Positions 34,311 to 42,931 of a DNA stretch of 64,000 nt are shown here, in pieces. Position numbers and translations under genes: made by a program. A model generated the notes under the pieces. It searched no databases. It worked only from the letters and a program-made list of their open reading frames with translations, and was not told where the DNA came from. Position 1 is the stretch's first letter, and each line of letters opens with the position of its first letter. The DNA comes from CAIYRG01 sp964494505 (GTDB taxonomy: Bacteria; Pseudomonadota; Alphaproteobacteria; Micropepsales; Micropepsaceae). The DNA is taken from positions 186,001 to 250,000 of the forward strand of contig CAZBRO010000004.1 in NCBI GenBank assembly GCA_964494505.1, in the 5' to 3' direction.

Positions 34311-35515
34311 GAAACTGCCCCTTGCCTTTGCGGCGCCGCTTTGTGACCGCCAAACGGAAAGCTCATGAGCACATTAAGGCCCGCCGGCTCGTAGAACAAT
34401 TCCACCTCACCGTTAAGTTCATGTGTCAGTTCGAGACGGATCAGCCGGCTGCCGAAGCCGCCGCGCGCCGGAGGCAAAACCTCGGGCCCGCCCGATTCCT
34501 GCCAGCCGAGCGCAACCCGGCCGTTATCCGCGAATTCCCAGCCCATTCTCACTCTGCCGTCGCGATTGGAAAGCGCGCCATGCTTTATCGCGTTCGTGGC
34601 AAGCTCGTGAAACACGATACCGAGAGCGAGCGCGGTCTTGGGATCGAGCGCAACAGGGGGCCCGTTGAGGGCGACGCGGTTCTTGTCCTCGATTGTGTAG
34701 GGTTCCAGACTGTCGCGCGCGACTTCGCACAGTTGCACGGTGCCCCATTGCTCGCGCGAAAGCAGGCTGTGGGTGCGGCCGAGCGCGTCGATGCGGCGAA
34801 CGAACCTCTCGGTGAATTCCTCCGGCGATGGGGTCGAAGCAAGCGTCTGGCGCGCCATCGCGTTTACCACCGTCAGCATGTTCTTGACCCGGTGGTTCAG
34901 TTCTTCGATCAGGGTGCGCTGATGGGCCTCTGCCCTTTCCATCGCCTCCTGATGTTCCTGGCTGCGCCTGAGCGCCTGTTCGGCAGTGAGTTTTTCCGCC
35001 CGGACGCGGAAATTCTCTTCCTGCAGCCGGTGACGGAGCTCGGCCTCGCGCTGAAATTCCGCCTGCTTGAGAAAGAGATCGACGAAGACCGAAACTTTCG
35101 ACCGCAGGATGAACGGATCGACCGGCTTGAACACCATATCGACCGCGCCCGCCGAATAGGCCTGCAGGAGATGCGTGTCGTCGTGGAACAGCGCGGTCAG
35201 GAATACGATCGGGATGTGGCGGGTCTTCTTCCGGGCCCGCACGAAGGACGCCATCTCATAACCGTCCATGCCGGGCATGTTCACATCGAGCAGGATCACC
35301 GCATAATCGTCGAAGAGGAGACGATGCAGCGCCTCCTCTCCGGAATGGGCGACCACCAGGATTTGGCCTAGCTCCTCCAAGGCGATGCGCACCGCCATCG
35401 CGGTGCGCTCATCGTCGTCCACGATGAGAATCTTCGCCTTGGGCGCAGGCGTGCCCTTTGTGGGAGGCGCCGGCTCGGCGGCCGGCACAGGCTCCTGAAG
35501 CGCGCGTGCGCTCAA
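34307..35515 (-). CDS. response regulator-HWE histidine kinase hybrid
   Basis: A 402-residue protein: receiver domain at about 28-145 (phospho-acceptor D77 in ILLDVNMPGMDG, K130), a coiled-coil linker (about 150-200), then an HWE-type kinase with the phospho-acceptor His H208 in EELNHRVKNMLTVVNA and an ATP-binding domain to the end. The start is a TTG at 35515, overlapping the stop of the poly-HAMP kinase gene (TTGA), so it is co-translated. No membrane segment. It probably gets phosphate from, or gives it to, its operon partners. Confidence 0.87.
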   Translation of the reverse strand: MSARALQEPVPAAEPAPPTKGTPAPKAKILIVDDDERTAMAVRIALEELGQILVVAHSGEEALHRLLFDDYAVILLDVNMPGMDGYEMASFVRARKKTRHIPIVFLTALFHDDTHLLQAYSAGAVDMVFKPVDPFILRSKVSVFVDLFLKQAEFQREAELRHRLQEENFRVRAEKLTAEQALRRSQEHQEAMERAEAHQRTLIEELNHRVKNMLTVVNAMARQTLASTPSPEEFTERFVRRIDALGRTHSLLSREQWGTVQLCEVARDSLEPYTIEDKNRVALNGPPVALDPKTALALGIVFHELATNAIKHGALSNRDGRVRMGWEFADNGRVALGWQESGGPEVLPPARGGFGSRLIRLELTHELNGEVELFYEPAGLNVLMSFPFGGHKAAPQRQGAVS

Positions 35516-38500
35516 TTCTGACCCGCCACGGAGCGGAAGGTGACGACGTTATCGCCCGCCACGCCCATGCTTGGCATCGTTTGCCCCACGCGCTGGAACC
35601 AGACGCGCAAGACCGAAACGAGCTGGTCGATGTCCACAGGCTTGGCGACGTAGTCCGACGCGCCCGCCTCGATGCATTTCTGTCGGTCTCCTTTCATCGC
35701 CTTGGCCGTGACGGCGATCACGGGAAGCGTGCTGAATTCCGGCATGGCGCGGATTTCCTGCATCGTCTGGTAACCGTCCATGCCCGGCATCATGATGTCA
35801 ACGAGGACCGCATCGACATCGGGCAGACGCTGCAGGATCTCGATGCCCGAGCGCCCCGATTCCGCGTAGTGCAGCTCCACGCCATGTTCTTCCAGCGCGC
35901 TGGTCAGCGAGAAGATGTTGCGGATGTCGTCGTCGATGACGACCACCTTTTTTCCCGCGAGCAGCGGATCGCAGCGGCGCAGCTGCTGCAACGCGGCCTG
36001 TGCATTGAGCGGCAGGTTCTCGAACGGCCGGTGCAGGATGAGAGTGATCTGGTCCTGCAATTGCGCGGTGCTTGAGGCGACCCGCACCGGCTCGGAACGG
36101 TGGCTGAGCTGGGAGATATGCATCCGCTCCTCTTCGTTCGGATCGCGCGGCAGGAACACGACCAGCGGCTCGTCGGAAACCGCGAGCGTCCGGACGAGAT
36201 CGTTCAGCGGCGCCCCCGCCGGCGTCGAAAGATCGAGCACCACGCAATCGAAGCCATTGGCGGCAATCGCCTGTTCGGCATCTTCGGGCGTCGTCACGCT
36301 TTCGACCTGAACATCGTCGCCGCCGAAGAGATTGGGAAGCGACCCCGTGGGCGCTGCGGGTTCAATGGCGAGCAGCCGCTTGGAGCGCCGGCCGAAGGCC
36401 TTCACGTCATCCAGAGTCGCGAGAATCTGATCCCGCTCCACCGGCTTGCCGCTGTAGCCATAGGCGCCGATGGAAAGTCCGAGGCGGTCTTCCTCGTCCG
36501 CCGAGATCACGTGCACCGGAATATGACGCGTATCCGGGTTGCGCTTCAGAAGATCGAGCAGCGCGAAGCCGTCCATGTCGGGAAGCCCGATGTCGAGCGT
36601 GATCGCATCGGGGCGGAATCGCCTGGCGAGCGGCACGACGGAGGCGCCTTCGCCGGTGACAATACCCTTGAAACCGGAATCGCGCGCCATATTGAGGAGG
36701 ATCGCCGCAAAACGCTGATCATCCTCCACGATGAGCACCACCGGATCGCCGCGCGCGATGGAATCGCGATCATCGATCAGGGTTTCCACGGGCGCTTCGG
36801 TCGCGGTCACCGCGCGCACGGTCTGGATGACGGCGCGCGCCGAACTCGTGGCGGTTGCCGGCACGAAGTTGAGCGGCAGGTACAGCGTGAAGGTGCTGCC
36901 CCGGCCTGGTGTGCTGTTCACGGTCAACTCCCCGCCCAGGAGGCGCGTGATTTCTCTGGAGATCGAGAGACCGAGGCCCGTGCCGCCATATTTGCGGCTG
37001 GTGGTTCCGTCGGCCTGCTGGAACGCCTCGAAGATGATGCGCTGTTTTTCTTCCGGGATGCCGATGCCGGTATCCTTGACCGAGAAAGCCAGTATGGGAC
37101 CGGCCTTTCCGAGCCGGTCGTTGGTCGACGACCAGCCGGACTGGGCCCGCGCAATGACGAGCTTCACGCCGCCCTTTTCGGTGAACTTGAAGGCGTTGGA
37201 GAGCAGGTTCTTGATGATCTGCTGCAGCCGCTTGTCGTCGGTATACATGGAGCGCGGCAATTCCGGGCCGAGCTCGATATCGAAGGACAGCTTCTTGTCC
37301 TGGGCGATCTGCGAGAAGGTGCGATCCATGTGGTCGCGCAAGGAGGTGAACGAGGTTTCTCCGATATCCAGCGTGACGGTGCCCGATTCGATCTTGGAAA
37401 GGTCGAGAATGTCGTTGATGAGGCCGAGAAGATCGGAACCCGCATGGTGGATGGAGCGGGAGAACTCGACCTGTTTTTCGGTCAGGTTCCCCTGGGTGTT
37501 TTCCGAGAGGAGCTTGGACAGGATGAGCAGGCTGTTCAGCGGTGTGCGCAGCTCGTGGCTCATATTGGCGAGGAATTCTGACTTGTACTTGGAGGTCAGC
37601 GCCAGCTGCTCGGCCTTTTCTTCGAGATCGCGCTTGGCCTGTTCCACTTCGCGGTTCTTGGCTTCCACCTGCATGTTCTGAGCCGAAAGCAGGCGCGCTT
37701 TGTCTTCCAGTTCCGCGTTGGTGCGCTGCAATTCGTCCTGCTTGGTGCGGAGCAGTTCTTCGGATTGACGCAGCGTGTTGGCCTGCTGCTCGAGGCGGTC
37801 GTTGGTCTTCTTCAATTCTTCCTGCTGCGCCTGCAATTCGGCGGTCAGTAATTGCGACTGCTTCAACAGGCCTTCCGTCCGCATGTTGGCGGCGATGGTA
37901 TTGAGCACGATGCCGATGGATTCCATCAGCTGGTTCAGGAAGCTCTGGTGGGTTTCGGAGAACCGGCTGAAGGACGCGAGTTCGATGACGGCGTTCACTT
38001 CGCCTTCGAACAGAGCCGGCAGCACGATCACGTTCAGAGGCGGCGCTTCGCCCAAGCCGGAGCTGATCTGCACGTAATCCGGCGGCACGTTGGTAAGCAG
38101 GATGCGTGATTTTTCGTAGGCGCACTGGCCGATCAGCCCTTCGCGCAGACGGAACCGGTTGGCGAGGTGCTTCCTGTTGTTGAAGGCGTAGGACGCGGCC
38201 AGCGTCAGCACGGTGTTGCCGTCTTCGTCCTGGTCGGTCACGTAGAACACGCCGTGTTGCGCGTTCACCAGCGGCGCGAGTTCGGAGAGCACCATGTTCG
38301 ACACGGTGGCAAGGTCGCGTTCGCCCTGCAGCATGCGGGTGAAGCGGGCGAGGTTGGTCTTCAGCCAGTCCTGCTCGGTGTTCTTCAACGTCTGATCCTT
38401 CAGGTTGCGGATCATCTCGTTGATGTTGTCTTTCAACGCGGCCACTTCGCCCGAGGCTTCCACCGTGATGGACCGGGTCAGGTCGCCCTTGGTCACGGCG

Positions 38501-41352
38501 GTGGACACTTCGGCGATGGCGCGCACCTGGTTGGTCAGGTTCGCGGCCAGCTGGTTCACGTTGTCGGTCAAGTCACGCCAGAGACCCGCAGCGCCCGGCA
38601 CGCGGGCCTGGCCGCCGAGCTTGCCTTCGATGCCCACTTCGCGCGCCACGTTGGTCACCTGGTCGGCGAAGGTGGCGAGCGTATCGATCATGTCGTTGAT
38701 GGTGTTGGCGAGGGCGGCGATTTCGCCCTTTGCTTCCACGGTCAGCTTGCGGCGGAGGTTGCCTTGCGCCACCGCGGTCACCACGTCGGCGATGCCGCGC
38801 ACCTGGTTGGTGAGGTTGGCGGCCATCATGTTCACGTTGTCGGTCAGGTCCTTCCAGGTGCCGGCAACGCCGGGCACGTTGGCCTGGCCGCCGAGGCGCC
38901 CTTCGGTACCCACTTCACGCGCCACGCGGGTCACTTCGGAGGCGAACGAGTTCAGCTGATCCACCATGGTGTTCACGGTGTTCTTCAGCTCCAGGATTTC
39001 GCCTTTCACGTCCACGGTGATCTTCTTGGACAAATCGCCCTTGGCAACCGCAGTCGTCACTTCGGCGATGTTGCGCACCTGGCCGGTAAGGTTGGCGGCC
39101 ATGAAGTTCACGTTGTCGGTCAGGTCCTTCCAGGTGCCGGCCACGCCGCGCACATTGGCCTGACCGCCGAGCTTTCCTTCGGTGCCCACTTCGCGTGCCA
39201 CGCGGGTCACTTCGGAGGCAAAAGAGTTCAGCTGGTCCACCATCGTGTTGATGGTGTTCTTCAGTTCCAGAATTTCGCCGCGCACGTCCACGGTAATCTT
39301 CTTGGACAAGTCGCCGGTCGCGATGGCGGTCGTCACTTCGGCGATGTTGCGCACCTGGCCGGTCAAGTTGGTGGCCATGGCGTTCACATTGTCGGTCAGG
39401 TCCTTCCAGGTGCCGGCCACGCCGCGCACATTGGCCTGACCGCCGAGGCGCCCTTCGGTGCCCACTTCGCGGGCCACGCGGGTCACTTCGGAGGCGAACG
39501 AGTTCAGCTGATCCACCATCGTATTGATGGTGTTCTTCAGCTCCAGGATTTCGCCCTTCACGTCCACGGTGATCTTCTTGGACAAGTCGCCATTCGCCAC
39601 CGCGGTCGTCACGGCGGCGATGTTGCGCACCTGACCGGTGAGGTTCGCGGCCATGGCGTTCACGTTGTCGGTCAGGTCCTTCCAGGTGCCGGCCACGCCT
39701 TCCACCTTGGCCTGGCCGCCGAGTTTGCCTTCGGTGCCCACTTCGCGGGCCACGCGCGTCACTTCGGAGGCGAACGAGTTGAGCTGGTCCACCATCGTAT
39801 TGATGGTGTTCTTCAGCTCCAGTATTTCACCCTTCACGTCCACGGTGATCTTCTTGGAGAGGTTGCCGTTCGCCACCGCGGTGGTCACATCGGCGATGTT
39901 GCGGACCTGACCGGTCAGGTTCGCGGCCATCAGGTTCACGTTGTCGGTCAGGTCCTTCCAGGTGCCGGCCACGCCGCGCACGTTCGCCTGACCGCCGAGC
40001 TTGCCTTCGGTCCCCACTTCGCGCGCCACGCGGGTCACTTCGGAAGCAAACGAGTTCAGCTGATCCACCATGGTATTGATGGTGTTCTTGAGGTCGAGAA
40101 TTTCGCCGCGCACGTCCACGGTGATCTTCTTCGACAAGTCGCCGGTGGCGACCGCGGTCGTCACTTCGGCGATGTTGCGTACCTGACCGGTGAGGTTCGC
40201 CGCCATCAGGTTCACGTTGTCGGTCAGGTCCTTCCAGGTGCCGGCCACGCCTTCCACTTTGGCCTGACCGCCGAGCTTGCCTTCGGTGCCCACTTCGCGC
40301 GCCACGCGCGTCACTTCGGAAGCAAACGAGTTCAGCTGGTCCACCATGGTATTGATGGTGTTCTTCAGCTCCTGGATTTCGCCCTTCACGTCCACGGTGA
40401 TTTTCTTGGACAGGTCGCCCTTGGCCACGGCGGTGGTCACATCGGCGATGTTTCGCACCTGACCGGTGAGGTTCGCGGCCATCAGGTTCACGTTGTCGGT
40501 CAGATCCTTCCAGGTGCCGGCCACGCCGCGCACATTGGCCTGACCGCCAAGCTTTCCTTCGGTGCCCACTTCGCGGGCCACGCGGGTCACTTCGGAAGCA
40601 AACGAGTTCAGCTGGTCCACCATGGTGTTGATGGTGTTCTTCAGCTCCAGCACTTCGCCCTTCACGTCCACGGTGATCTTTTTCGACAAGTCGCCATTGG
40701 CCACTGCGGTCGTCACTTCGGCGATGTTGCGCACCTGGTTGGTCAGGTTCGCGGCCATCGCGTTCACGTTGTCGGTCAGGTCCTTCCAGGTACCGGCCAC
40801 GCCTTTCACCTTGGCCTGGCCGCCGAGTTTTCCTTCCGTGCCCACTTCGCGCGCCACGCGCGTCACTTCCGACACGAACGAGCCCAACTGGCCCACCATG
40901 GTATTCACCACCTTGCCGATGCGAAGGAATTCGCCCCGCAGCGGCCGGCCCTCGATTTCGAGATTCATGGTCTGGGAGAGGTCGCCCTTGGCCACGGCGC
41001 CGATCACGCGCGCCATTTCAGACGTCGGCTGCACCAGGTCGGCGATGAGATTGTTAACCGTCTCGACGTTGGAGGCCCATGAACCCGTGGCGTTAGGAAG
41101 CTTGGCGCGGTGGCCGATCTTGCCGTCCTTACCCACGATGTCGCCCAGCCGCTCGAACTCCTTGGTCATACGCTCGTTCAGCTCGACCACGTCGTTGAAG
41201 GCTTCGCCAATTTCCCCGTCGATGCCGGTCAGGCCAATGGGCAGACGGACCGAGAAGTCGCCCTTGCGGAAAGCCCTCAAGGCGGCAAGCAATTGGTGTC
41301 TGTCGAGAGTGGTGTACACGGGGGCGACGTGGGCCGCTGCTGCCTTAGCCAT
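35512..41352 (-). CDS. giant soluble poly-HAMP hybrid histidine kinase (Nik1/Os-1-like)
   Basis: A 1946-residue kinase with no membrane span. Order: a diverged first unit (1-120), nine 92-97 residue HAMP units (121-953) of which units 3-9 (218-861) are near identical, a further HAMP half (954-987), GAF-like region (about 1010-1140), long coiled coil (about 1150-1260), HisKA with H1266 in MSHELRTPL, ATPase domain, receiver with D1587, a degenerate receiver-like stretch, and a C-terminal receiver with D1852. Repeat signature: AREVGTEGKLGGQA and TWKDLTDNVN. This is the layout of fungal group III osmosensing kinases (Nik1/Os-1), which have fewer repeats. First gene of a three-gene operon; AGGGAG ribosome site. 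Likely senses osmotic or related stress, by inference. Confidence 0.88.
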   Translation of the reverse strand: MAKAAAAHVAPVYTTLDRHQLLAALRAFRKGDFSVRLPIGLTGIDGEIGEAFNDVVELNERMTKEFERLGDIVGKDGKIGHRAKLPNATGSWASNVETVNNLIADLVQPTSEMARVIGAVAKGDLSQTMNLEIEGRPLRGEFLRIGKVVNTMVGQLGSFVSEVTRVAREVGTEGKLGGQAKVKGVAGTWKDLTDNVNAMAANLTNQVRNIAEVTTAVANGDLSKKITVDVKGEVLELKNTINTMVDQLNSFASEVTRVAREVGTEGKLGGQANVRGVAGTWKDLTDNVNLMAANLTGQVRNIADVTTAVAKGDLSKKITVDVKGEIQELKNTINTMVDQLNSFASEVTRVAREVGTEGKLGGQAKVEGVAGTWKDLTDNVNLMAANLTGQVRNIAEVTTAVATGDLSKKITVDVRGEILDLKNTINTMVDQLNSFASEVTRVAREVGTEGKLGGQANVRGVAGTWKDLTDNVNLMAANLTGQVRNIADVTTAVANGNLSKKITVDVKGEILELKNTINTMVDQLNSFASEVTRVAREVGTEGKLGGQAKVEGVAGTWKDLTDNVNAMAANLTGQVRNIAAVTTAVANGDLSKKITVDVKGEILELKNTINTMVDQLNSFASEVTRVAREVGTEGRLGGQANVRGVAGTWKDLTDNVNAMATNLTGQVRNIAEVTTAIATGDLSKKITVDVRGEILELKNTINTMVDQLNSFASEVTRVAREVGTEGKLGGQANVRGVAGTWKDLTDNVNFMAANLTGQVRNIAEVTTAVAKGDLSKKITVDVKGEILELKNTVNTMVDQLNSFASEVTRVAREVGTEGRLGGQANVPGVAGTWKDLTDNVNMMAANLTNQVRGIADVVTAVAQGNLRRKLTVEAKGEIAALANTINDMIDTLATFADQVTNVAREVGIEGKLGGQARVPGAAGLWRDLTDNVNQLAANLTNQVRAIAEVSTAVTKGDLTRSITVEASGEVAALKDNINEMIRNLKDQTLKNTEQDWLKTNLARFTRMLQGERDLATVSNMVLSELAPLVNAQHGVFYVTDQDEDGNTVLTLAASYAFNNRKHLANRFRLREGLIGQCAYEKSRILLTNVPPDYVQISSGLGEAPPLNVIVLPALFEGEVNAVIELASFSRFSETHQSFLNQLMESIGIVLNTIAANMRTEGLLKQSQLLTAELQAQQEELKKTNDRLEQQANTLRQSEELLRTKQDELQRTNAELEDKARLLSAQNMQVEAKNREVEQAKRDLEEKAEQLALTSKYKSEFLANMSHELRTPLNSLLILSKLLSENTQGNLTEKQVEFSRSIHHAGSDLLGLINDILDLSKIESGTVTLDIGETSFTSLRDHMDRTFSQIAQDKKLSFDIELGPELPRSMYTDDKRLQQIIKNLLSNAFKFTEKGGVKLVIARAQSGWSSTNDRLGKAGPILAFSVKDTGIGIPEEKQRIIFEAFQQADGTTSRKYGGTGLGLSISREITRLLGGELTVNSTPGRGSTFTLYLPLNFVPATATSSARAVIQTVRAVTATEAPVETLIDDRDSIARGDPVVLIVEDDQRFAAILLNMARDSGFKGIVTGEGASVVPLARRFRPDAITLDIGLPDMDGFALLDLLKRNPDTRHIPVHVISADEEDRLGLSIGAYGYSGKPVERDQILATLDDVKAFGRRSKRLLAIEPAAPTGSLPNLFGGDDVQVESVTTPEDAEQAIAANGFDCVVLDLSTPAGAPLNDLVRTLAVSDEPLVVFLPRDPNEEERMHISQLSHRSEPVRVASSTAQLQDQITLILHRPFENLPLNAQAALQQLRRCDPLLAGKKVVVIDDDIRNIFSLTSALEEHGVELHYAESGRSGIEILQRLPDVDAVLVDIMMPGMDGYQTMQEIRAMPEFSTLPVIAVTAKAMKGDRQKCIEAGASDYVAKPVDIDQLVSVLRVWFQRVGQTMPSMGVAGDNVVTFRSVAGQN
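38770..40701 (-). repeat. seven tandem 276-bp coding repeats
   Basis: The DNA for HAMP units 3 to 9 of the poly-HAMP kinase: exactly 7 x 276 = 1932 bases, each 92 codons. Units differ mostly at a few sites, for example a linker that reads AKVEG or ANVRG, and A(K/N/T)GDLSKKI at the unit junction. Nucleotide identity is high even at third positions by eye, which suggests duplication and homogenisation. Units 2 and 10 on either side are diverged. It is coding sequence, not a CRISPR array. Confidence 0.88.
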
Positions 41353-41617
41353 TCAAAACTCCCTAAGTCGAGCTTGTATGCACGCGAACGAGCGCGACCG
41401 CACAATTTCGCAAGGAGACAACCCAGGTGGACCGAAAGGCAAGCGTGGCCGTTCTGAAAGCAACCGCCCATGCTCGGGCCGCAGCTTGGCGCTTCACGAA
41501 TCCCCCGGTTGAGTTCCCCCTCGCAATGCAGGCAGCCCGCCCTCGGATGTTGCAAACGCGATACAAACGGGAAAGTTCCAGATCGTTCCCAGGCGCTGTG
41601 ACTTTTTTTAGCCCGCG
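41353..41617. other. intergenic region upstream of the poly-HAMP kinase
   Basis: About 265 bases expected to hold the kinase promoter. A spaced GGAAC-N15-CGTT (minus strand, 41566-41589) resembles the EcfG class but with one base too short a spacer, so it is not called. No gene seen. Confidence 0.35.
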
Positions 41618-41794
41618 CTATTGCGCGCCGGTCAGTGCCGGGGCGCCGTAGCCCAAGGAAGGGTTAACCTCCTGGGAAATCTCGTAAAGTGCGGCGAGTC
41701 TCATGCCCGGCTTGATCTCGGTCCGGTCGGTAATGCCTTCGACATCGGTGTCGGCGGTGACGCGAAGTTGCACATCGCCGGCCGCGCTCTTCAC
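41618..41794 (-). CDS. short hypothetical protein, possibly truncated (DUF5666-like)
   Basis: A 58-residue frame from a GTG at 41794 to TAG at 41618. The translation includes VKSAAGDVQLRVTADTDVEG and then IKPGMRLAALYEI, like the small beta-barrel segments of DUF5666 proteins (xVDGxxxTVKxxxGDVxxxVTxxTxV...LKPGMxV). The usual N-terminal part is missing: a stop lies six codons upstream of the GTG. It may be a decayed gene. Too short for automatic ORF calls. Confidence 0.4.
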   Translation of the reverse strand: MKSAAGDVQLRVTADTDVEGITDRTEIKPGMRLAALYEISQEVNPSLGYGAPALTGAQ

Positions 41795-42103
41795 TGTAAT
41801 AAAACTGCCATGTTATGCTGCGTTCGAAACCGCACCGTCGACGCAGACGGCCGTGCGCGGGAATGACGGCGTCGAGCTGCCTCAGCGTGCCGGCCATCGT
41901 CCCGTGTCTGTAATCGCGCCGGATGTCGGGATGGCAGTCCTTGTCGACGCCGAAGGAAGCGCGGAGCACGCCTTCCTTCGGCAGCCGGACTGCAACATCG
42001 CCAGGGTTGTAGATGTCTCGAGCTGGAGATGGCCGATTTCGCGCGCCCCGAGATGCAGCGTCGGCCAGGGGGGCTTTGCGCGCAAGTACGACGCGCAAAG
42101 CGC
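41795..42103. other. non-coding or decayed stretch
   Basis: About 310 bases before the PRC-barrel gene. Frames on both strands are open but give no recognisable protein; one minus-strand frame has NPGDVAVRLPKEGVLRASFG, which hints at a fragment but cannot be named. Confidence 0.3.
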
Positions 42104-42128
42104 GGAACGATTGCCGGAATGGAAAGTT
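42104..42128 (+). promoter_or_regulatory. EcfG-like promoter candidate, one mismatch
   Basis: GGAAC at 42104-42108, 16 bases, then AGTT at 42125-42128, where the alphaproteobacterial stress sigma EcfG consensus is GGAAC-N16/17-CGTT. It ends 30 bases before the PRC-barrel ATG. A perfect copy is at 42625-42649. Confidence 0.5.
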
Positions 42129-42158
42129 ATGCCCTTGCGAATTAACGAGGAGAACAGC

Positions 42159-42524
42159 ATGCCAACGACCAGCGGACACACGGCGGCGATCCTGGCTTCC
42201 AAGGTAAAGGGAACGGCGGTCTATAACAGCAATGGCGATCATATCGGGACGGTCGAGGATGTCGTCCTGGATAAATTGTCGAACAACATCATGTTCGCAG
42301 TCTTGGGCTCGGGCGGTGTGCTCGGGATGGGCGAGAAATATCGTCCGATTCCATGGTCGGTCCTGGATTACGACGCCGACAAAGGCGGCTACATCGTGCC
42401 GCTGGCCAAGAGCGAACTGGAAAATGCGCCCGCCTATCGCATGGAAGACCTGACCCGGAGCGACGGGCACGCCTCGATCCGCGCCGAAGCCTTCAGTTAC
42501 TATCACGCTCCACAATATTGGTGA
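42159..42524 (+). CDS. PRC-barrel domain protein
   Basis: A 121-residue protein with one PRC-barrel domain: KVKGTAVYNSNGDHIGTVED and NNIMFAVLGSGGVLGMGEKY. Such proteins are common in Rhizobiales-type stress regulons; exact role is unknown. ATG 42159 is preceded by AACGAGGAGAACAGC, a strong ribosome site, and an EcfG-like promoter. The frame open to 41703 is not coding. A perfect terminator follows. Confidence 0.85.
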   Translation: MPTTSGHTAAILASKVKGTAVYNSNGDHIGTVEDVVLDKLSNNIMFAVLGSGGVLGMGEKYRPIPWSVLDYDADKGGYIVPLAKSELENAPAYRMEDLTRSDGHASIRAEAFSYYHAPQYW

Positions 42525-42571
42525 GTGGAGCATTTTCGAGGCGGAAAGGATTTCGCCTTTTGCTCGAGCCG

Positions 42572-42606
42572 AAACGCCTTCCGGAAAATTCCGGAAGGCG
42601 TTTTGC
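42572..42606 (+). terminator. rho-independent terminator after the PRC-barrel gene
   Basis: A perfect 15-bp stem, AAACGCCTTCCGGAA (42572-42586) and TTCCGGAAGGCGTTT (42589-42603), with a two-base loop followed by TTGCTTT. Oriented for the plus strand. Confidence 0.88.
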
Positions 42607-42624
42607 TTTATGCCAGCGCGGTCT

Positions 42625-42649
42625 GGAACATGACGTTTCGGCTTGCGTT
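42625..42649 (+). promoter_or_regulatory. perfect EcfG-type promoter (GGAAC-N16-CGTT)
   Basis: GGAAC at 42625-42629, 16 bases, CGTT at 42646-42649, the consensus of the general-stress sigma factor EcfG in alphaproteobacteria. It ends 33 bases before the DUF1328 ATG. This suggests that the small membrane protein belongs to the general stress response; the sigma factor gene itself is not in this window. Confidence 0.7.
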
Positions 42650-42682
42650 TCCGTTACGTGGCCAGCCTCTAGGAGAACAAGA

Positions 42683-42865
42683 ATGCTGCGCTGGGCTGTG
42701 ATTTTTCTTGTCGTCGGTCTGATCGCGGGCCTGTTCGGCTTTGCCGGCATTGCAGGCGTGTCGATCGGAATCGCGAAATTCCTCTTCTTCCTGTTCATCG
42801 CGATGTTCGTGGTATTCCTGATCCTCGGACTCACGGTGTACCGGTCGGTGGCCGGGCCGCGATAG
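42683..42865 (+). CDS. DUF1328 small membrane protein
   Basis: A 60-residue protein with two hydrophobic helices: LRWAVIFLVVGLIAGLFGF, then AKFLFFLFIAMFVVFLILGL. This is the DUF1328/YtjA family of inner-membrane proteins, often stress-induced, of unknown role. AGGAG lies seven bases before ATG 42683. The EcfG-type promoter upstream fits stress induction. Confidence 0.85.
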   Translation: MLRWAVIFLVVGLIAGLFGFAGIAGVSIGIAKFLFFLFIAMFVVFLILGLTVYRSVAGPR

Positions 42866-42881
42866 TTCGATCGCACGATTG

Positions 42882-42918
42882 CGAAAGCCGCGAGACGCGC
42901 CGCGTGTCGCGGCTTTCG
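42882..42918. terminator. hairpin between convergent genes
   Basis: Arms CGAAAGCCGCGAGACGCG (42882-42899) and CGCGTGTCGCGGCTTTCG (42901-42918) pair with one mismatch. It lies between the convergent DUF1328 and DUF6328-like genes and likely ends transcripts from both sides, though the T-run is absent. Confidence 0.6.
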
Positions 42919-42931
42919 TGCGTTGAGGGCT

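Noticed and set aside
38770..40701. CRISPR array.
   Set aside because: Repeats are 276 bases long, contiguous and coding, with no short repeat-spacer pattern.
38167..41082. A 971-codon open frame on the plus strand opposite the HAMP repeats.
   Set aside because: It is the complement of the tandem repeats; its low-complexity translation rich in His and Gly simply mirrors the real gene.
41566..41589. GGAAC-N15-CGTT upstream of the poly-HAMP kinase.
   Set aside because: Spacer is one base shorter than the accepted range and it is over 200 bases from the start.
41703..42158. N-terminal extension of the PRC-barrel protein.
   Set aside because: No homology; a strong ribosome site is just before ATG 42159.
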